A DNA stretch of 64,000 bases. It comes from Spirodela intermedia. Lineage: Eukaryota > Streptophyta > Magnoliopsida > Alismatales > Araceae. Location of the stretch: the NCBI GenBank assembly GCA_902729315.2, contig LR746273.1, positions 3,201,001-3,265,000 of the forward strand, given 5' to 3'. Both the position numbers and the translations under genes were made by a program. The notes beneath the pieces were generated by a model. That model saw nothing but the letters and a program-made list of their open reading frames with translations, was not told the origin of the DNA and ran no database searches. Positions within the stretch are counted from its first letter, which is position 1. Each line of letters starts with the position of its first letter. Positions 25,276-37,025 of the stretch are shown one piece after another.

Positions 25276-26281
25276 AGGGTTCTTCATACACCTTTTTACC
25301 AGTAAAAAGTTTCAAAGGCAACGTACCTAGACCTCTAGGCTCTCATGGAAGGCCAAAGCGAGGCCAGTGTCCAGGCTTCTCTCTAAGCGTACCCTCAGAT
25401 TTAGTGAGGAACCCGGCGATCCCTCACAAGCAGGAACCCCCCCTTCTGCCCTCCCTCCACTCATTCCTCGGCGGCGTAAACTGGCTACAGGGCCTAGCAA
25501 GAGTCGTCACGCCACCCACTCGGAGGACCCGCCGGCGCCGGCGCTGCTGCCGCTGCCGGTCGACAGGGAAAGCGACCTCTGGCCTACCCGCTGGCGTCGT
25601 CTCCAGGGCGCCTCTTGGCGCTTCCCCGCTGTTGGTGCGAGGAGATTAAGGATGAAGGGGGGCGGCCTTATTCTCTGGTCGCAAGACGTCGCATCGTTGC
25701 AGAGAAATATTAGCAGACAGAGAGAGAGAGCTGTAGATGGAGATGACGGGTGATTGATCATTTGACAGGGCGGGGACGGACTGAGTACGACGGAGGACAA
25801 GTAGCCTACGTCTACGCCGGCGAACAATAACTCCGGCCGAGGTCTATCGTCTTCTTCCTCCGTAGCCTGCGTCAGCAGATGGCTTCTCCGGGAAGGGTTT
25901 CCCGTCACGGGATGCCCATCCCGCAGCCCGAGTCGTCCCTGGAAACCTTTCCATTAACCGAAACCATGGAGGGAAGGAGGCCCTTTGCCTGGTTCGGCCT
26001 GTTTCCTCGCCCTTTCTCCTTCAAGACCCCGGCGGGGAGGGGGCGCCAGAAGAGCAGCGAATTTGGATTTAACCCGCTCCTCCATCCCCTCACTGCCCAC
26101 CCACCCGCTACCCAGAGCAGGCCTGGGAATTATCAGAGGGAGGGGGGCGAAGAGGAAAGGCTCACCCACCGCTTTCTGGCATCCCCTCGAGGCCCTCCTT
26201 TCTAAGACACCACCTTCATTATTTGCCACAGATGGACTGGGAGTGGAGCTGGGAGGAGTTAATACCAGCCATATGGCCTGT

Positions 26282-26315
<34 letters not shown>

Positions 26316-26412
26316 GGACGTGCGTAATCTTACCCTAAACCTCGGGGCTGTGTCGTTGGCAAGAGAACTGTCACTGGTCCTGGTTTATGCAACCACACAT
26401 CGCCATCCTACT

Positions 26413-26452
<40 letters not shown>

Positions 26453-26484
26453 TGGTTCAGTCTACATGGGGTTGTTTCTTTCTC

Positions 26485-26490
26485 TATAAA
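26485..26490 (+). promoter_or_regulatory. Possible TATA box of AGL6
   Basis: TATAAA in CTCTATAAATCG lies about 270 bases upstream of the AGL6 start codon. This would give a leader of about 240 bases that includes the GA microsatellite. Confidence 0.45.
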
Positions 26491-26670
26491 TCGTGCCTGT
26501 CAAGATATCTATCAAGGTGTCTGTGTCTGCTGCGGCTACCATCACTTTCCTATTTCTCTCTGCGCAAACAAAGCCGCATATTCCCCTTCCCTTCTTCAGC
26601 TGTGTTCTCATTTGTGGTGCGGTCTGTGTCTTGGCCCGTAGAGGAGGACGTTAGAAGAACGAAGGTGTAG

Positions 26671-26693
26671 AGAGAGAGAGATAGAGAGAGAGA

Positions 26694-26734
<41 letters not shown>

Positions 26735-26748
26735 AGAGAAAGAGAGAC
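26671..26748. repeat. (GA)n tract in the AGL6 5' leader
   Basis: Nearly continuous GA repeat ending nine bases before the AGL6 start codon. Such tracts next to MADS and homeobox genes are known targets of BASIC PENTACYSTEINE factors; binding here is inferred. Confidence 0.9.
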
Positions 26749-26756
26749 GGAGTGAG

Positions 26757-27031
26757 ATGGGGAGGGGAAGGGTGGAGCTGAAGAGGATTGAGAACAAGAT
26801 CAACCGGCAGGTGACCTTCTCCAAGCGCCGGAATGGCCTGCTGAAGAAGGCTTACGAGTTGTCCGTTCTCTGCGAAGCCGAGGTTGCACTCATCATCTTC
26901 TCCAGCAGAGGGAAGCTCTACGAGTTCGGCAGCGTTGGGTAACGAGTCGAGAACGAGATCCCACCCCCCCCCCCTTCAAACACCCTCGCTCAATATCTTT
27001 CGTCTGACATCCATCTCCGCGACCTCCCACC

Positions 27032-27119
<88 letters not shown>

Positions 27120-30100
27120 GATCGATCGCTCGATCCATTAGTGTTTGCATGTTCCTCCAAAATCCTGGATCGATCTTCCAGGTCAGGATTTCTACTCAAG
27201 GTCTTTGGTGTTCGATTAGGACCGAACGATCATCCCTTTCTCCTGTTAGAGAGGGTTGTTTTCCTGATTGACGAGGGTTTCAGATGCTCTTTTCTCACCA
27301 CAAAGAAGATCTAGGCATAGAATGGAAAAACAACTTTCAAGACCTAGGAACCTGCACAACTGACGGGACCTGCATCTGCTGCAGGGACCCAACCTCTCTA
27401 TTTTCTCCCTCTCTGGAATTCATGGGGCGGATTTGCTTCTTGCTGACTTCCTCACTCACCACCAGGCGTCGGTGAGATCAGAGGAGGCCCCAGAAGCCGC
27501 AGTAGCATCTTCCTGGTTCGCTTTCTCCACTGTTTCTGAGGTCGGAACTCAATATAAAAGAAGAAGAAATATACTCTTCCTTCTTGTCAAATCAGTATTT
27601 CTCAGACAGGAGGTGCTCCCTCGCCCATTAAAATCTCAATAATCACTAAGATCTGGTTTTCTTGATATCTGTTGGTTTTCACCTTGATGAAGATGTTTCC
27701 TCCGATTCTCAGGCGCCGTCCAATCCCCGCCAGTTTCCCGCCTGAAACCCCTCTCCATCAGCTCTCCTGTCCGGTTTTCCACTCTCAGAACATTCATGGC
27801 GACCCATCGTACATCCTCGGCGTCTTCGCCACCCCCCCTCTGCACGCCGCTGTCTACTCGCCGTCCCAACGAAGATCTTCGACGTGCGGAAGCGGCAAGA
27901 CAGACATTTCCGTAGTCTAACTCAGGGACAATATATCTGTAGACGATGAATCGTCATCAAAACTTCGTTGATCCATTGAGTCAGTCTGGCTGCACTCCTG
28001 TGTCTGGTCCTGCGAGCGTTTACCTGGTGAATCTTCCTTCGTTGTAGACACAGATCTGTTGCTTCCTTCGACCTCTCTTCTTCTTGTACCAAAGACGGCC
28101 ATGGAAGCGGAAGCCAATCGAACTGTAGGAGGATCTCTTCAAGCTGCAGCATGAACAAAAACCTTCTATGAATAGATATCCAACGCCTTCTGCCAGCTTC
28201 CGCATCCATATCCTACGCATGCAAATCACATATGCACTCCCTGACTGATCTAGTGAACGTTACGACCTCTCTAGACCCACAAGTCTTCGATTGTTGCAGA
28301 CGCTGACCTTCAACAAATTAGAACACTTCATCAACTGATTTCAAAACCTTTAGCTGGGATTTCATATCCTTGAAGCTGTTTCATGCCCGATTGGCTTCCC
28401 AAGAAAACTTCACAGAATGGCTTCCCCGATGCCGTCATCATACCAAAATAAGTATCCCATTGGGATCTAGTAGGATTCTTCACTTGTCTTCAAAGTAGTT
28501 CTTCGTCCGGTGAAAACTTCCGTACGACTTCAGAATGAGCAGGAATTTTGACTTTTTTTAGTTCTTGGAGTTGACATCGATTGATGCTATGCCGTAAGGA
28601 GAGGTAAATTTCATTACTCGATCGTAATAATATATATTGAGCTCGGTATTTTGTAAGTAAATATGAATAATGACTATAAAATATTTACATTTGTCAACAA
28701 ATAACGAATATCAGCACCATATCACCAATCGCTAAGATTTAGACCTATGTGGCCATGTCCTAGTGATGCATTCACTCATTTTTCTGAGCTTAAGATGGCC
28801 ATTCATACACATTCATTCATATCTGCAACTCTCTACCTATTTCTAAGATTTATAATGTTAAATTAAGCATAATTGAACATTGCTATAATTATGCCACCTC
28901 ATGTTTCAAAGTTGTGGTAACTTTTTAGAATCGAGTGCTTGTTCTTCGGTAGCTTCCTTTGATGAAATAATTAAATAAATACTATCATACAAACCATCAC
29001 TCACTAGGTTGTTTCTAAGCTCATTTAATCTATGAGCATGTTTGGTACCCATAATAGCATTGAATTATCATCCTTGTTGTGTTGTTAGATCCACATAGCA
29101 TTCTCTATAGTTAAAAGATACTAGTGATGTTCATCTTTGTGACTTCATGACTTCATGACTTATATCATATTTCAATCTGGAATCTTCCATTATAGATGCT
29201 CTCAAAAATAAAGATAAATCCATAAATATTATAATGGATAACTATGAGGTTTTCAATTCGTACCACCCATTGGATGCCACCAAAATTACCTTCAAAGTTA
29301 ATCATATTTCAATATTCATGATAATTTTGTGTCACTTTGGGAAAGTTTTCTAGTGTTGGTTCTTGTCCTCATGTATTATACCACCTTGGCATTTATAACA
29401 TATCATATCTTATTACGCACTGGTTTTCCTTGGACACTTATTGAAAAATTGTAATGCCTCAAAGAGTATGTAAATAGAAATATTTCATTCATGCTTCTTA
29501 TTACTTATGAATTTATTTGACCTTTCCAACTACTCTTTATTTTTTTAGAATTGCTAAGACATTGGAGCGTTACCAACGTTGTTGTTACAATTCTCAGAGT
29601 TCTGCTATTGTTGACCATGAAACACAGGTATCTGCTCTTCAATAAAGTATGATAATCATAGTTATGTCAATTAATTTATAAATTATCTCCATGATTCGAT
29701 GCTATTAAATTTTTCCTATTGTCTATAGTCTTGTTTCCAAATTAATTTACAATATCGTTATGCACATATTATCATTAGAAAATGATAAAGTTATTAGCAT
29801 AGAAAATGTAAAATAATTACAAAGTATGTGATAAATATGTTTCTAGATCGCAAGGTAGTAACATCATTCCATTGATTTATCTTTATTAATTCATGATTTG
29901 ATGATTGAAACATCATCATATTTTTTATTTTCTATTATATTATATCAATTAAATAATATTTTTTGGAAACATCAATTTTACGTGGGATTGTTACCATTTT
30001 ATAAAGTTAATTCAACACTTTCCTCCCAATGATATAACATTCGTTTCACTTCATCCGTGCTCTGCACACAATTAACAATAAATTAGCATTACTTGTGTGC

Positions 30101-31626
30101 AAGATAAAGCTTAACAAGGCCATTCGGTCACTTGACCAAACCACTTTCACTTTAAATGTTATTATGATGATAATGGAATATCTTAAGGCATGTCACACCA
30201 TTTTAATATGACTTAATTTATGATAAAATCATAAATAAAGTTGGTTAATTTGTCAATTCATTTGCGACTGACTAATAGCTTTGAATTAACAGATATTCAT
30301 TTTCATGGACCCCTTTAGTGAAGATATTATGAAAAATAATTTCAATAACCACCATCATTAAACCCTTACAAAAATATTACTGTTTTACACCACTCCTATT
30401 TCAAATAGCTTTCTGGTCAATTTCAACGTTTAAAAGTGCAACTGAAAAACAAAACATTGAGCATGAAAGAATTTAAATTTAAATTTCATGATTTATGTAG
30501 TATGTAATGAACTGTTTGAATTTTTAATGAAATTTCAGGAAAAAAATTAATCTATGTAAATTGTCTTCTAAGTAATCATTTTTATTCATCGGAAATGGTG
30601 AATCTGAAAGGAGCAGAATATATAACTTTTTAGCAGGGAATTTATTTTGAATGCTATTGAGTTGCCGTAGCTTCTTAAAAGATTGTTCCTCTCAAAGGGT
30701 TACAGAGAGTTTAGCTATCAATATTAGTGAACTGTATAACTTGTTCATACTGTGTGCAGACTTGGTATCAGGAAGTGTCCAAGCTGAAGGCAAAATATGA
30801 CTCTTTGCTACGCTCACAGAGGTTATTTCCTCTGAAAATCTCTGACTCCATTCAGCTAAGAGCAAACTATTCACATTTGGAATCATTCTTCCCGGTCTTG
30901 ATGCATTCTTTGGGGCATCAAGTGTGACTAAATTCGTGAAATATCTCTTAAGGCACTTACTAGGAGAGGACCTCGGGCCTTTAAGCGTGAAGGAACTTCA
31001 ACAGCTCGAAAGGCAGCTGGAATCCACCTTGTTCCAAGCCAGACAGAGGAAGGTAAGCCTTTCACCTTGTTCTTGCTTGATTATTAAGCAAGAACAAGTT
31101 AAACAGAACTGCATGAAGAAAGATATTATTAGAAATAAAATAAACCTTTTCTAACTGAAATATTATTTGCTAAATTTGAGCATGGCTCTTACATCATATG
31201 CTCTGTTTTGTGCTTGTGCAGACCCAAATAATGTTGGATCACATGGAGGAACTGCGGAAAAAGGTAAGTCTGGAGTGGGGATGGAATAAGGGCTGGGCTT
31301 CTGTTCTTTGGATTTGATGATTGCTCACTAAAGTTGCCAGAAAACTCCCATAAATGTGTAAGAAATAACGAAAAGGGATTGAGCGTCCACATCATTACTG
31401 ATTGCTGTGCTGTCGTGCCCAACGGCTGTCAGCAAGAATTTGATCTAGTCGTCACTGCCAATCCGAACTAACCCCATCGATTCCATGAGCAAGTGGCTTA
31501 CTCCATGCAGCGAAATAATGATAAATTTAGCAATTACCAGTTAGAACTACTCAACGTTCGTATGCATCATGTTGAGGTCCATTCTTCCCCATCTTCAAAC
31601 TACATACTGTCTCTCCCTCTCCCTCT

Positions 31627-31714
<88 letters not shown>

Positions 31715-32088
31715 CTCGCTCTCTCTCTCTCCATCTGTATATGTGCGTATGTGGGACTATATCTCGGTCTATCCATCCCATTTCTGATCAATGGCCGAAC
31801 ATTCAGGAGCGCCAACTTGGGGAGATAAACAAGCAGCTAAGGAGCAAGGTCTGGCTTCTTTCAGGGGCAGTCTTTTCCAACTCATTTTACTGCAGGGAGA
31901 AGAGTACATTCACCAATCAACTTCAGCATCTGATCTTCGTCACTCCACAGCTTGAAGCAGAAGGAGCGACCTTCAGAGCTCTACAGGGGCCATGGGAGCC
32001 CAACGCCCTGTTGCTGGGCAGCAGCGCATTCTCAGCACAGCCTCAGTCCAACGTCATCGATTGCGAGCCCACCCTTCAGATCGGGTAG

Positions 32089-32119
<31 letters not shown>

Positions 32120-32278
32120 ATCCTCGTCTGAATTATCTAGTGGGTGAAATCTTTGCCCACTGTTTCTCATCCTACGGCCCTCGTCTACTGTAGCTACCAC
32201 CACTTCGCCCCACCTGAGACCGCCATCCACCAGAACATCCCGGCGGAGAGCAACCTCCTGCAGGGCTGGCTCCTCTGA
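26757..32278 (+). CDS. AGL6: AGL6-subfamily MIKC-type MADS-box transcription factor
   Basis: Eight exons: 26757-26938, 29549-29627, 30760-30821, 30953-31052, 31222-31263, 31807-31848, 31951-32084, 32194-32278 (241 residues). The 182/79/62/100/42/42 pattern is the classic MIKC arrangement. The MADS domain (residues 1-60, start [20 protein letters not shown]) is followed by the I region ([11 protein letters not shown]), a K domain from about residue 88 ([46 protein letters not shown]) and a C-terminus with both AGL6 signatures, [10 protein letters not shown] and a terminal [11 protein letters not shown]6 proteins act in nuclear floral quartets, specifying floral meristem, perianth and ovule identity. 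Intron 1 (2.6 kb) and intron 5 carry long CT tracts. Retention of intron 7 would stop translation right after LQIG, removing the last motif. Confidence 0.97.
27032..27117. repeat. (CT)n microsatellite in AGL6 intron 1
   Basis: Long CT run about 95 bases inside the first intron, a region that often carries regulatory elements in MIKC genes. Together with the GA tract in the leader it forms a complementary GA...CT pair flanking exon 1. Confidence 0.95.
31066..31098. other. Perfect 13-bp hairpin in AGL6 intron 4
   Basis: CTTGTTCTTGCTT (31066-31078) is followed by a 7-base loop and its exact reverse complement (31086-31098). It lies 14 bases after the splice donor of exon 4. Confidence 0.7.
31612..31731. 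repeat. (CT)n microsatellite in AGL6 intron 5
   Basis: About 120 bases of CT repeats, the longest such tract in the window, ending about 75 bases upstream of the exon 6 acceptor at 31807. Confidence 0.95.
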
Positions 32279-34137
32279 AAGCTCCTCAGCCATAGAACCA
32301 TAGAACAAAAACTGAAGCCGGCGTCCGAGTTCTCATCCATGAAGAAGCAGTCAATCCGTAGACTGTGAATGTGTGCCCAGATCATGCATATGGCAGTGAA
32401 GACCCTAAAGATGGAGACTTTCTGCTGATTCTCTCACCCCGCTCAAGCAGGGATCATGCAGCAGTAATGGCTCCTCCGTTGACTTTTAGTTTGGAACGAC
32501 TTTAATGATTTGTTGTTTCATGCCTTCAGACATTGAGAGGAGTGGAAATACTGAGAGAGCCCTTCTTTGTTGCCCCGGTCACCGGGAGAAACCCACGAGG
32601 GTTCTTCCACGTGCCTGCTTTCTAGCAAATCCTTGTTCTCTCCCATTAACTCCACCATTTCTGTTAATTATTTACTAGGTCCCATTTTTAGAATTTTCTT
32701 TTATAATTTATTTCTAGACTCCAGTCTTTCAATACCCAGTTGGTTTTATTATAATTAAATAAAATTTAATATATCTCTCTCTATATTTATATATTTACAT
32801 ATATATATATCTCTCTTACTTGCTCGTTCACTATGCATTTGTCAACTATCTTCTCCATTTTAGCTAGCTTGTCCTAAAAGTCATTATTGTCCAAGGGTTA
32901 TGTTCTTGACTAAATTGGGAAATGGCACTTTAGGGAAAAATAGTGGATCATTTTAGGCCCTCATAAGCCACTTGAATTATCAGCAAGGGACTATGACTAC
33001 TAGAGTCTTCCTTGGTTAAAACGATAATAACTGCAGGCTGCTCCATCTTCTTTTCCTCCTTTGGGTAAAAACTTTTTTCTCTTTATTTTCAAAAATGAGC
33101 AAATAATATTATCCTAGTGATGATACCATTTTTGAAGGATTTGACAAGTTTACGTAGAGTTATTGATATAAATGAAAAGAAATGGAGTCATCCGTGACTC
33201 TACTTTTACGAGAGATAAAAAAATAATTAAATATTTTTTAAAAAACATGCCGTTGTTGACCAAGGTCTATGTTATTGACCAGATTTGGCAAGGAGACTCA
33301 AGGAAAAAGGTTCGGTAAGCTTATTTCCTCATAAACCACTTGACTTATCAACAAGTCCACCATCTTTCCACTTGAACCCGCAAGGTCAAAGATCTAACCA
33401 CAATTATTTTGGGTCAACTTGGAATCATATAATAATGAAAGACCAAAGAGTGTGACTTGGAGAGTTTTCCCTTTGTTCAAGAAGATAATAGTGTAGGCTG
33501 CTGCTCCATCCTCTTCTTTCCTTCTTTTTTTTTTTTTTTCCAGCGGTGTCCTCAGCTGGTGGTCAGAAGATCTTCTTTCCTTCTTTCCTTCTTTGGGTAG
33601 TAAGAACTATTTTTTTTTCCAAAAATGATTAAATAATGTTATCTTAGAAATTATAATATTTTTAGAGAATTTTCCTCACAACCAATGAGAAGTTGAAAAG
33701 TTGGCAGCTTTATGTAGAGTTATTGGTCACTTATAATGCTACTTTAATGAGAAAAAAATGATCAAATATTATGAAAAAAGGTGCTCGTATTTATTATGTT
33801 AAAAAATTAAAATTTTAAAACAATGATATCATAATTCAATTTAATACTACATTTTCCTATAAATTAGATACATTAAAATGATTATTTAAATACATAATCT
33901 GAAATAGAATGGGACTCGTGGGAATTATAAGAATGATAAATCCCAGAAATTCAAATAAATGCTCCTCTTCACGTGAGATTCCTAGTGGCGGCCACCAGCG
34001 TTTGGCACCGCTTGTGAACAAAGCGGGTTGAATCGAGGAGGGAGGATCAGGTGTGACGCTTCTCAGCCGTGCGTGCCGTCGTCGGGTGGGGGCGAGGGCA
34101 TTTCCCTTCTTCTTCTCTCTGTACGAGAACCTCCGCC
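32279..34137. other. AGL6 3' flank and spacer
   Basis: AGL6 3' UTR followed by AT-rich spacer that contains a diverged tandem duplication (32880-33790). No coding sequence is supported. Confidence 0.6.
32880..33790. repeat. Diverged tandem duplication, two units
   Basis: Unit A (about 32880-33249) and unit B (about 33250-33790) share matching blocks in the same order: a start like CCAAGG-TTATGTT-TTGAC, then CTCATAA-CCACTTGA-TTATCA, then a GGCTGCT-CTCCATC block, a CTTTGGGTA block, AAAAATGA--AAATAAT-TTATC, and GTAGAGTTATTG. Unit B is longer because of insertions, including a poly-T run near 33525. Confidence 0.75.
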
Positions 34138-35927
34138 ATGGCCCGGACGGCCTCCTCGCTCTTCCTGGCCCCGTCTCTCTCCCCTTCAGTCGCCGCCAAG
34201 CCGGCACCCCTCTTCTCTCGCCGCCGCCTTCTCTCCCCCTCGCCGTCTTCTTCGCTTCCCTCCCGCCCCAAGCCTCTGAGCTTGTCGCCGCGGGCTACCT
34301 GGCAGGCGGCGGAGTTGGAGAAGGGGGACGCCGCTGCGGAGCCTGCGGGCCCCTCGGCGCCGGCTCCTCCGTCCCTCCCCTTCCGCGTGGGCCATGGATT
34401 CGACCTCCACAGGCTCGAGCCGGGCTTGCCCCTCATCATCGGCGGGGTCAGCATCCCTCATGATCGGGGATGCGAAGCCCATTCTGATGGTATTTTCAGA
34501 GGCCTTTCTTCCCCCCTCTCCTCATCAGTGCGCTGCCGCAATGCTGCAGATCGTTGACTAGCTGTTCGGAAACATGCGATGCAGGTGATGTCCTCCTGCA
34601 CTGTGTAGTGGATGCGATACTGGGAGCCCTGGGGCTTCCCGACATCGGCCAGATCTTCCCCGACAGTGATCCCAAGTGGAGGGGGGCCGCTTCGTCTGTT
34701 TTTATCAAGGAGGCGGTGAGTCTCGCGCTCCTTCCTCTCCTCTGGACATGAATTCGTTCTTTTAATCATTGGACTAAAATAGTTTTGCTCAATCACCGTT
34801 TCATCATTCGTTCTAAGGACGCTCTAAAATAGCAGAATCATTGACTCTGTCTACAATCTCATCAAAAGCTTCATGATCAAGGGATTGTCAAACATGGGTC
34901 CGCGCTGTTTCCTCTCCTCTGGACATAAATTCGTTCTTTTAATCATTGGATTAAAATACTTCTGCTAAAATACCGCTTCTTCATTCGTTCTAAGGACGCT
35001 CTGAAATAGCAGAATCTTTAGATCAGTTGAACACAGTTACTCATTATATCCATCGAAAGTTAACGGCTCTTTCTACAATCTCATCAAAAGCTTCATGATC
35101 AGGAGGGGGATTATTAAATATGGGTTCCAAAAAATTCCGTTTCTGACCCTTCAAATGCGCATTTTCCATCATTATTCGCATCCTCTTGCACATACGAGAA
35201 CACGGAATTCATATAAAAAAAAAAAGTGTGGCGAGCGATTTATTCCTTATTTGGTTACCTGGGTAGTGAGCATAATCTTTGCTTTTGAGGCATTTAACTT
35301 CTTAAGGGGGGATCCATCATCTTATGCGAGAAGCACGTAACTAATTGATCATAGGATCATCCTTGCATATCATTGCTTCTCTTCACCCCCACCCTAAATG
35401 GAAAACAAGAGACAAATTATCACTAGATCTTATCAATTTTTTCTACCAAATTAAGTCGTTTAAATCTAACTAATTGAACATGGTATGATCCTAAAAATAT
35501 CACTACACACACATCCCCCGTCAAAAAAGGGAAATCCCATCATCATCTGGTTTTTTTCATGAATATTTCTGCCAAATTAATTACCTAAATATAGCAGCAT
35601 CAACAGAACAAGGTCTAATTACCATGGATGGATGAATCATGGACATGAATGTGTATGATTTATTGATTAGCAGTGTATTATTTTCAATTTCAGGTTCAGC
35701 TCATGCACAAGGCGGGGTATGAGCTTGGAAACCTAGATGCCACATTGATCCTGCAAAAGCCCAAGGTGAGCCCTCACAAGGAGGCCATAAGGGCCAACCT
35801 ATGCAATCTCCTTGGGGCTCACCCATCCGTCGTGAATCTCAAAGCAAAGACCCACGAGAAGGTCGACAGCCTTGGCGAGAACCGGAGCATTGCGGCCCAC
35901 ACTGTGGTGCTCCTGATGAGGAGGTGA
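34138..35927 (+). CDS. ISPF: 2-C-methyl-D-erythritol 2,4-cyclodiphosphate synthase, plastidial
   Basis: Three exons: 34138-34489, 34585-34715, 35694-35927, all GT-AG (238 residues). The enzyme converts CDP-methylerythritol 2-phosphate to the cyclic diphosphate and CMP, the fifth step of the plastid MEP isoprenoid pathway, as a trimer in the stroma. Residues 1 to about 75 are Ser/Arg/Pro-rich and acid-poor at the start, a typical transit peptide. The mature part opens with [11 protein letters not shown], with the metal ligands Asp89 and His91. It continues with [20 protein letters not shown], the [11 protein letters not shown] segment, [15 protein letters not shown] and the C-terminal [20 protein letters not shown], all hallmarks of IspF. 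The start at 34138 is the only ATG giving a transit peptide in this frame. Intron 2 contains a tandem duplication. Confidence 0.97.
34724..35127. repeat. Tandem duplication inside ISPF intron 2
   Basis: Two copies with a period of about 177 bases. Both share TTCCTCTCCTCTGGACAT, TCGTTCTTTTAATCATTGGA, CATTCGTTCTAAGGACGCTC and CTACAATCTCATCAAAAGCT in the same order. Copy 2 has an extra segment of about 50 bases near 35020-35065. The first copy starts a few bases after the splice donor at 34716. Confidence 0.9.
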
Positions 35928-37025
35928 TGAGCCCACACTGGCTGTGTCTGTGCTCCAAGGGCATCTCTGAAACCCTAGAAGATATTTAAAATGATGAGAG
36001 TTGCAAGGTTTCTCAAAGCCTGAGTGAGTGCCTTCCAAGGGGGATACAGAGATGTGGTACTGCATAGCTATGGGGGATGTATAGGGAAGGCTTTTGCCCT
36101 TGGAAGGCATCTAACTGGAGATGCAATAAGGTACCCAGCTTCTAGCTCATCGATGGGGCCCACAAATTCATCTTTATTGATATCTTTGTGATTGATCTTG
36201 CACTTGGGCATGATCTGTTGGAGTTTTACTGTCAAGATCTACTTGGGTAATTTCATATTTTATTTTATTTTTTGACCTGGGAGTACTAACCAAATAATAA
36301 TTATTTTTTCATTTATTATTCCCAGTGTCTCACAATACTTCACCAATTGATGTTCTTTCCAATGGCTCCATTTGGTTAGGTTTGATCCATTGAAATAATT
36401 CCAAAAATATTGGTTTTTGTAGACTAAAGAATAGTTAATTTTTTTTTTACTTTATAGAGTAAGGAATCTTGGTTTTTCGAGACTAATCGACAGTGCCAAA
36501 TGATTTTTTAGAAAAAAATCAGTTTTTATATATTACTTTTTTTATGAAGATAAGTATTTTAAGCATATTTTTTTATGTATATGAGAAACTAATCATGTCG
36601 TAGCACAGCAATCAAAATTATGAAAATCAATATTATGAAACTACTTGTATTCAAAATTATGAAAATATATGAAATATAAATCAGAATTTCGGTAATTTGG
36701 TATAATCCCCCTCAAATTTAATTTATTTACACAAAACATTGTAAAACTCATTTGTCATAATCTGAAGATATATCACATAAAATAATTTATGTATGTATGT
36801 AATTCCTCAATTTTACATCTTTAATGGGTTTTTATTGTGGCCCACTAAATAAATTAGGCGCTACTGTGCCATACTAACAGCCCAAGCTTGGTATGTAAGC
36901 AGTAGAAAGAAGGATGTTGATGATGGGAGGTAACTACACCGACGGTGCTTGTAAACCATGCCGGATAACGGTCGCTAAGTCGGTCTGCTGTTCCTCTGTC
37001 CATTCGTCCCAGCGATTTCGCCGCC
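35928..37025. other. ISPF 3' flank and spacer
   Basis: ISPF 3' UTR followed by AT-rich sequence, with a short GC-rich stretch just before the CCB3 start. No coding sequence or strong motif is seen. Confidence 0.6.

Larger units (their letters stand above)
22142..26484. other. Spacer and far upstream region of AGL6
   Basis: AT-rich to about 23.9 kb, then two GC-rich islands (about 23940-24640 and 25300-26250) that hold reading frames on several strands without a recognisable family. The first contains the broken gene-like fragment described separately. CT runs occur at 25174-25275 and 26409-26450 and a GA run at 26282-26314. No intact gene is supported. Confidence 0.5.

Noticed and set aside
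25367-26338. Several overlapping frames upstream of AGL6
   Set aside because: Open on both strands because of high GC; translations lack any conserved motif.
27734-27742. TTTCCCGCC, an E2F-type site in AGL6 intron 1
   Set aside because: A single nine-base match in a GC-rich stretch of a 64-kb window can arise by chance, and AGL6 is not a known cell-cycle target.
31493-31828. Long open frames through the CT tract
   Set aside because: Dinucleotide repeats stay open in every frame (Ser-Leu or Arg-Glu repeats). They carry no coding signal; the same applies at 3502-3717, 17000-17280, 25170 and 27000.
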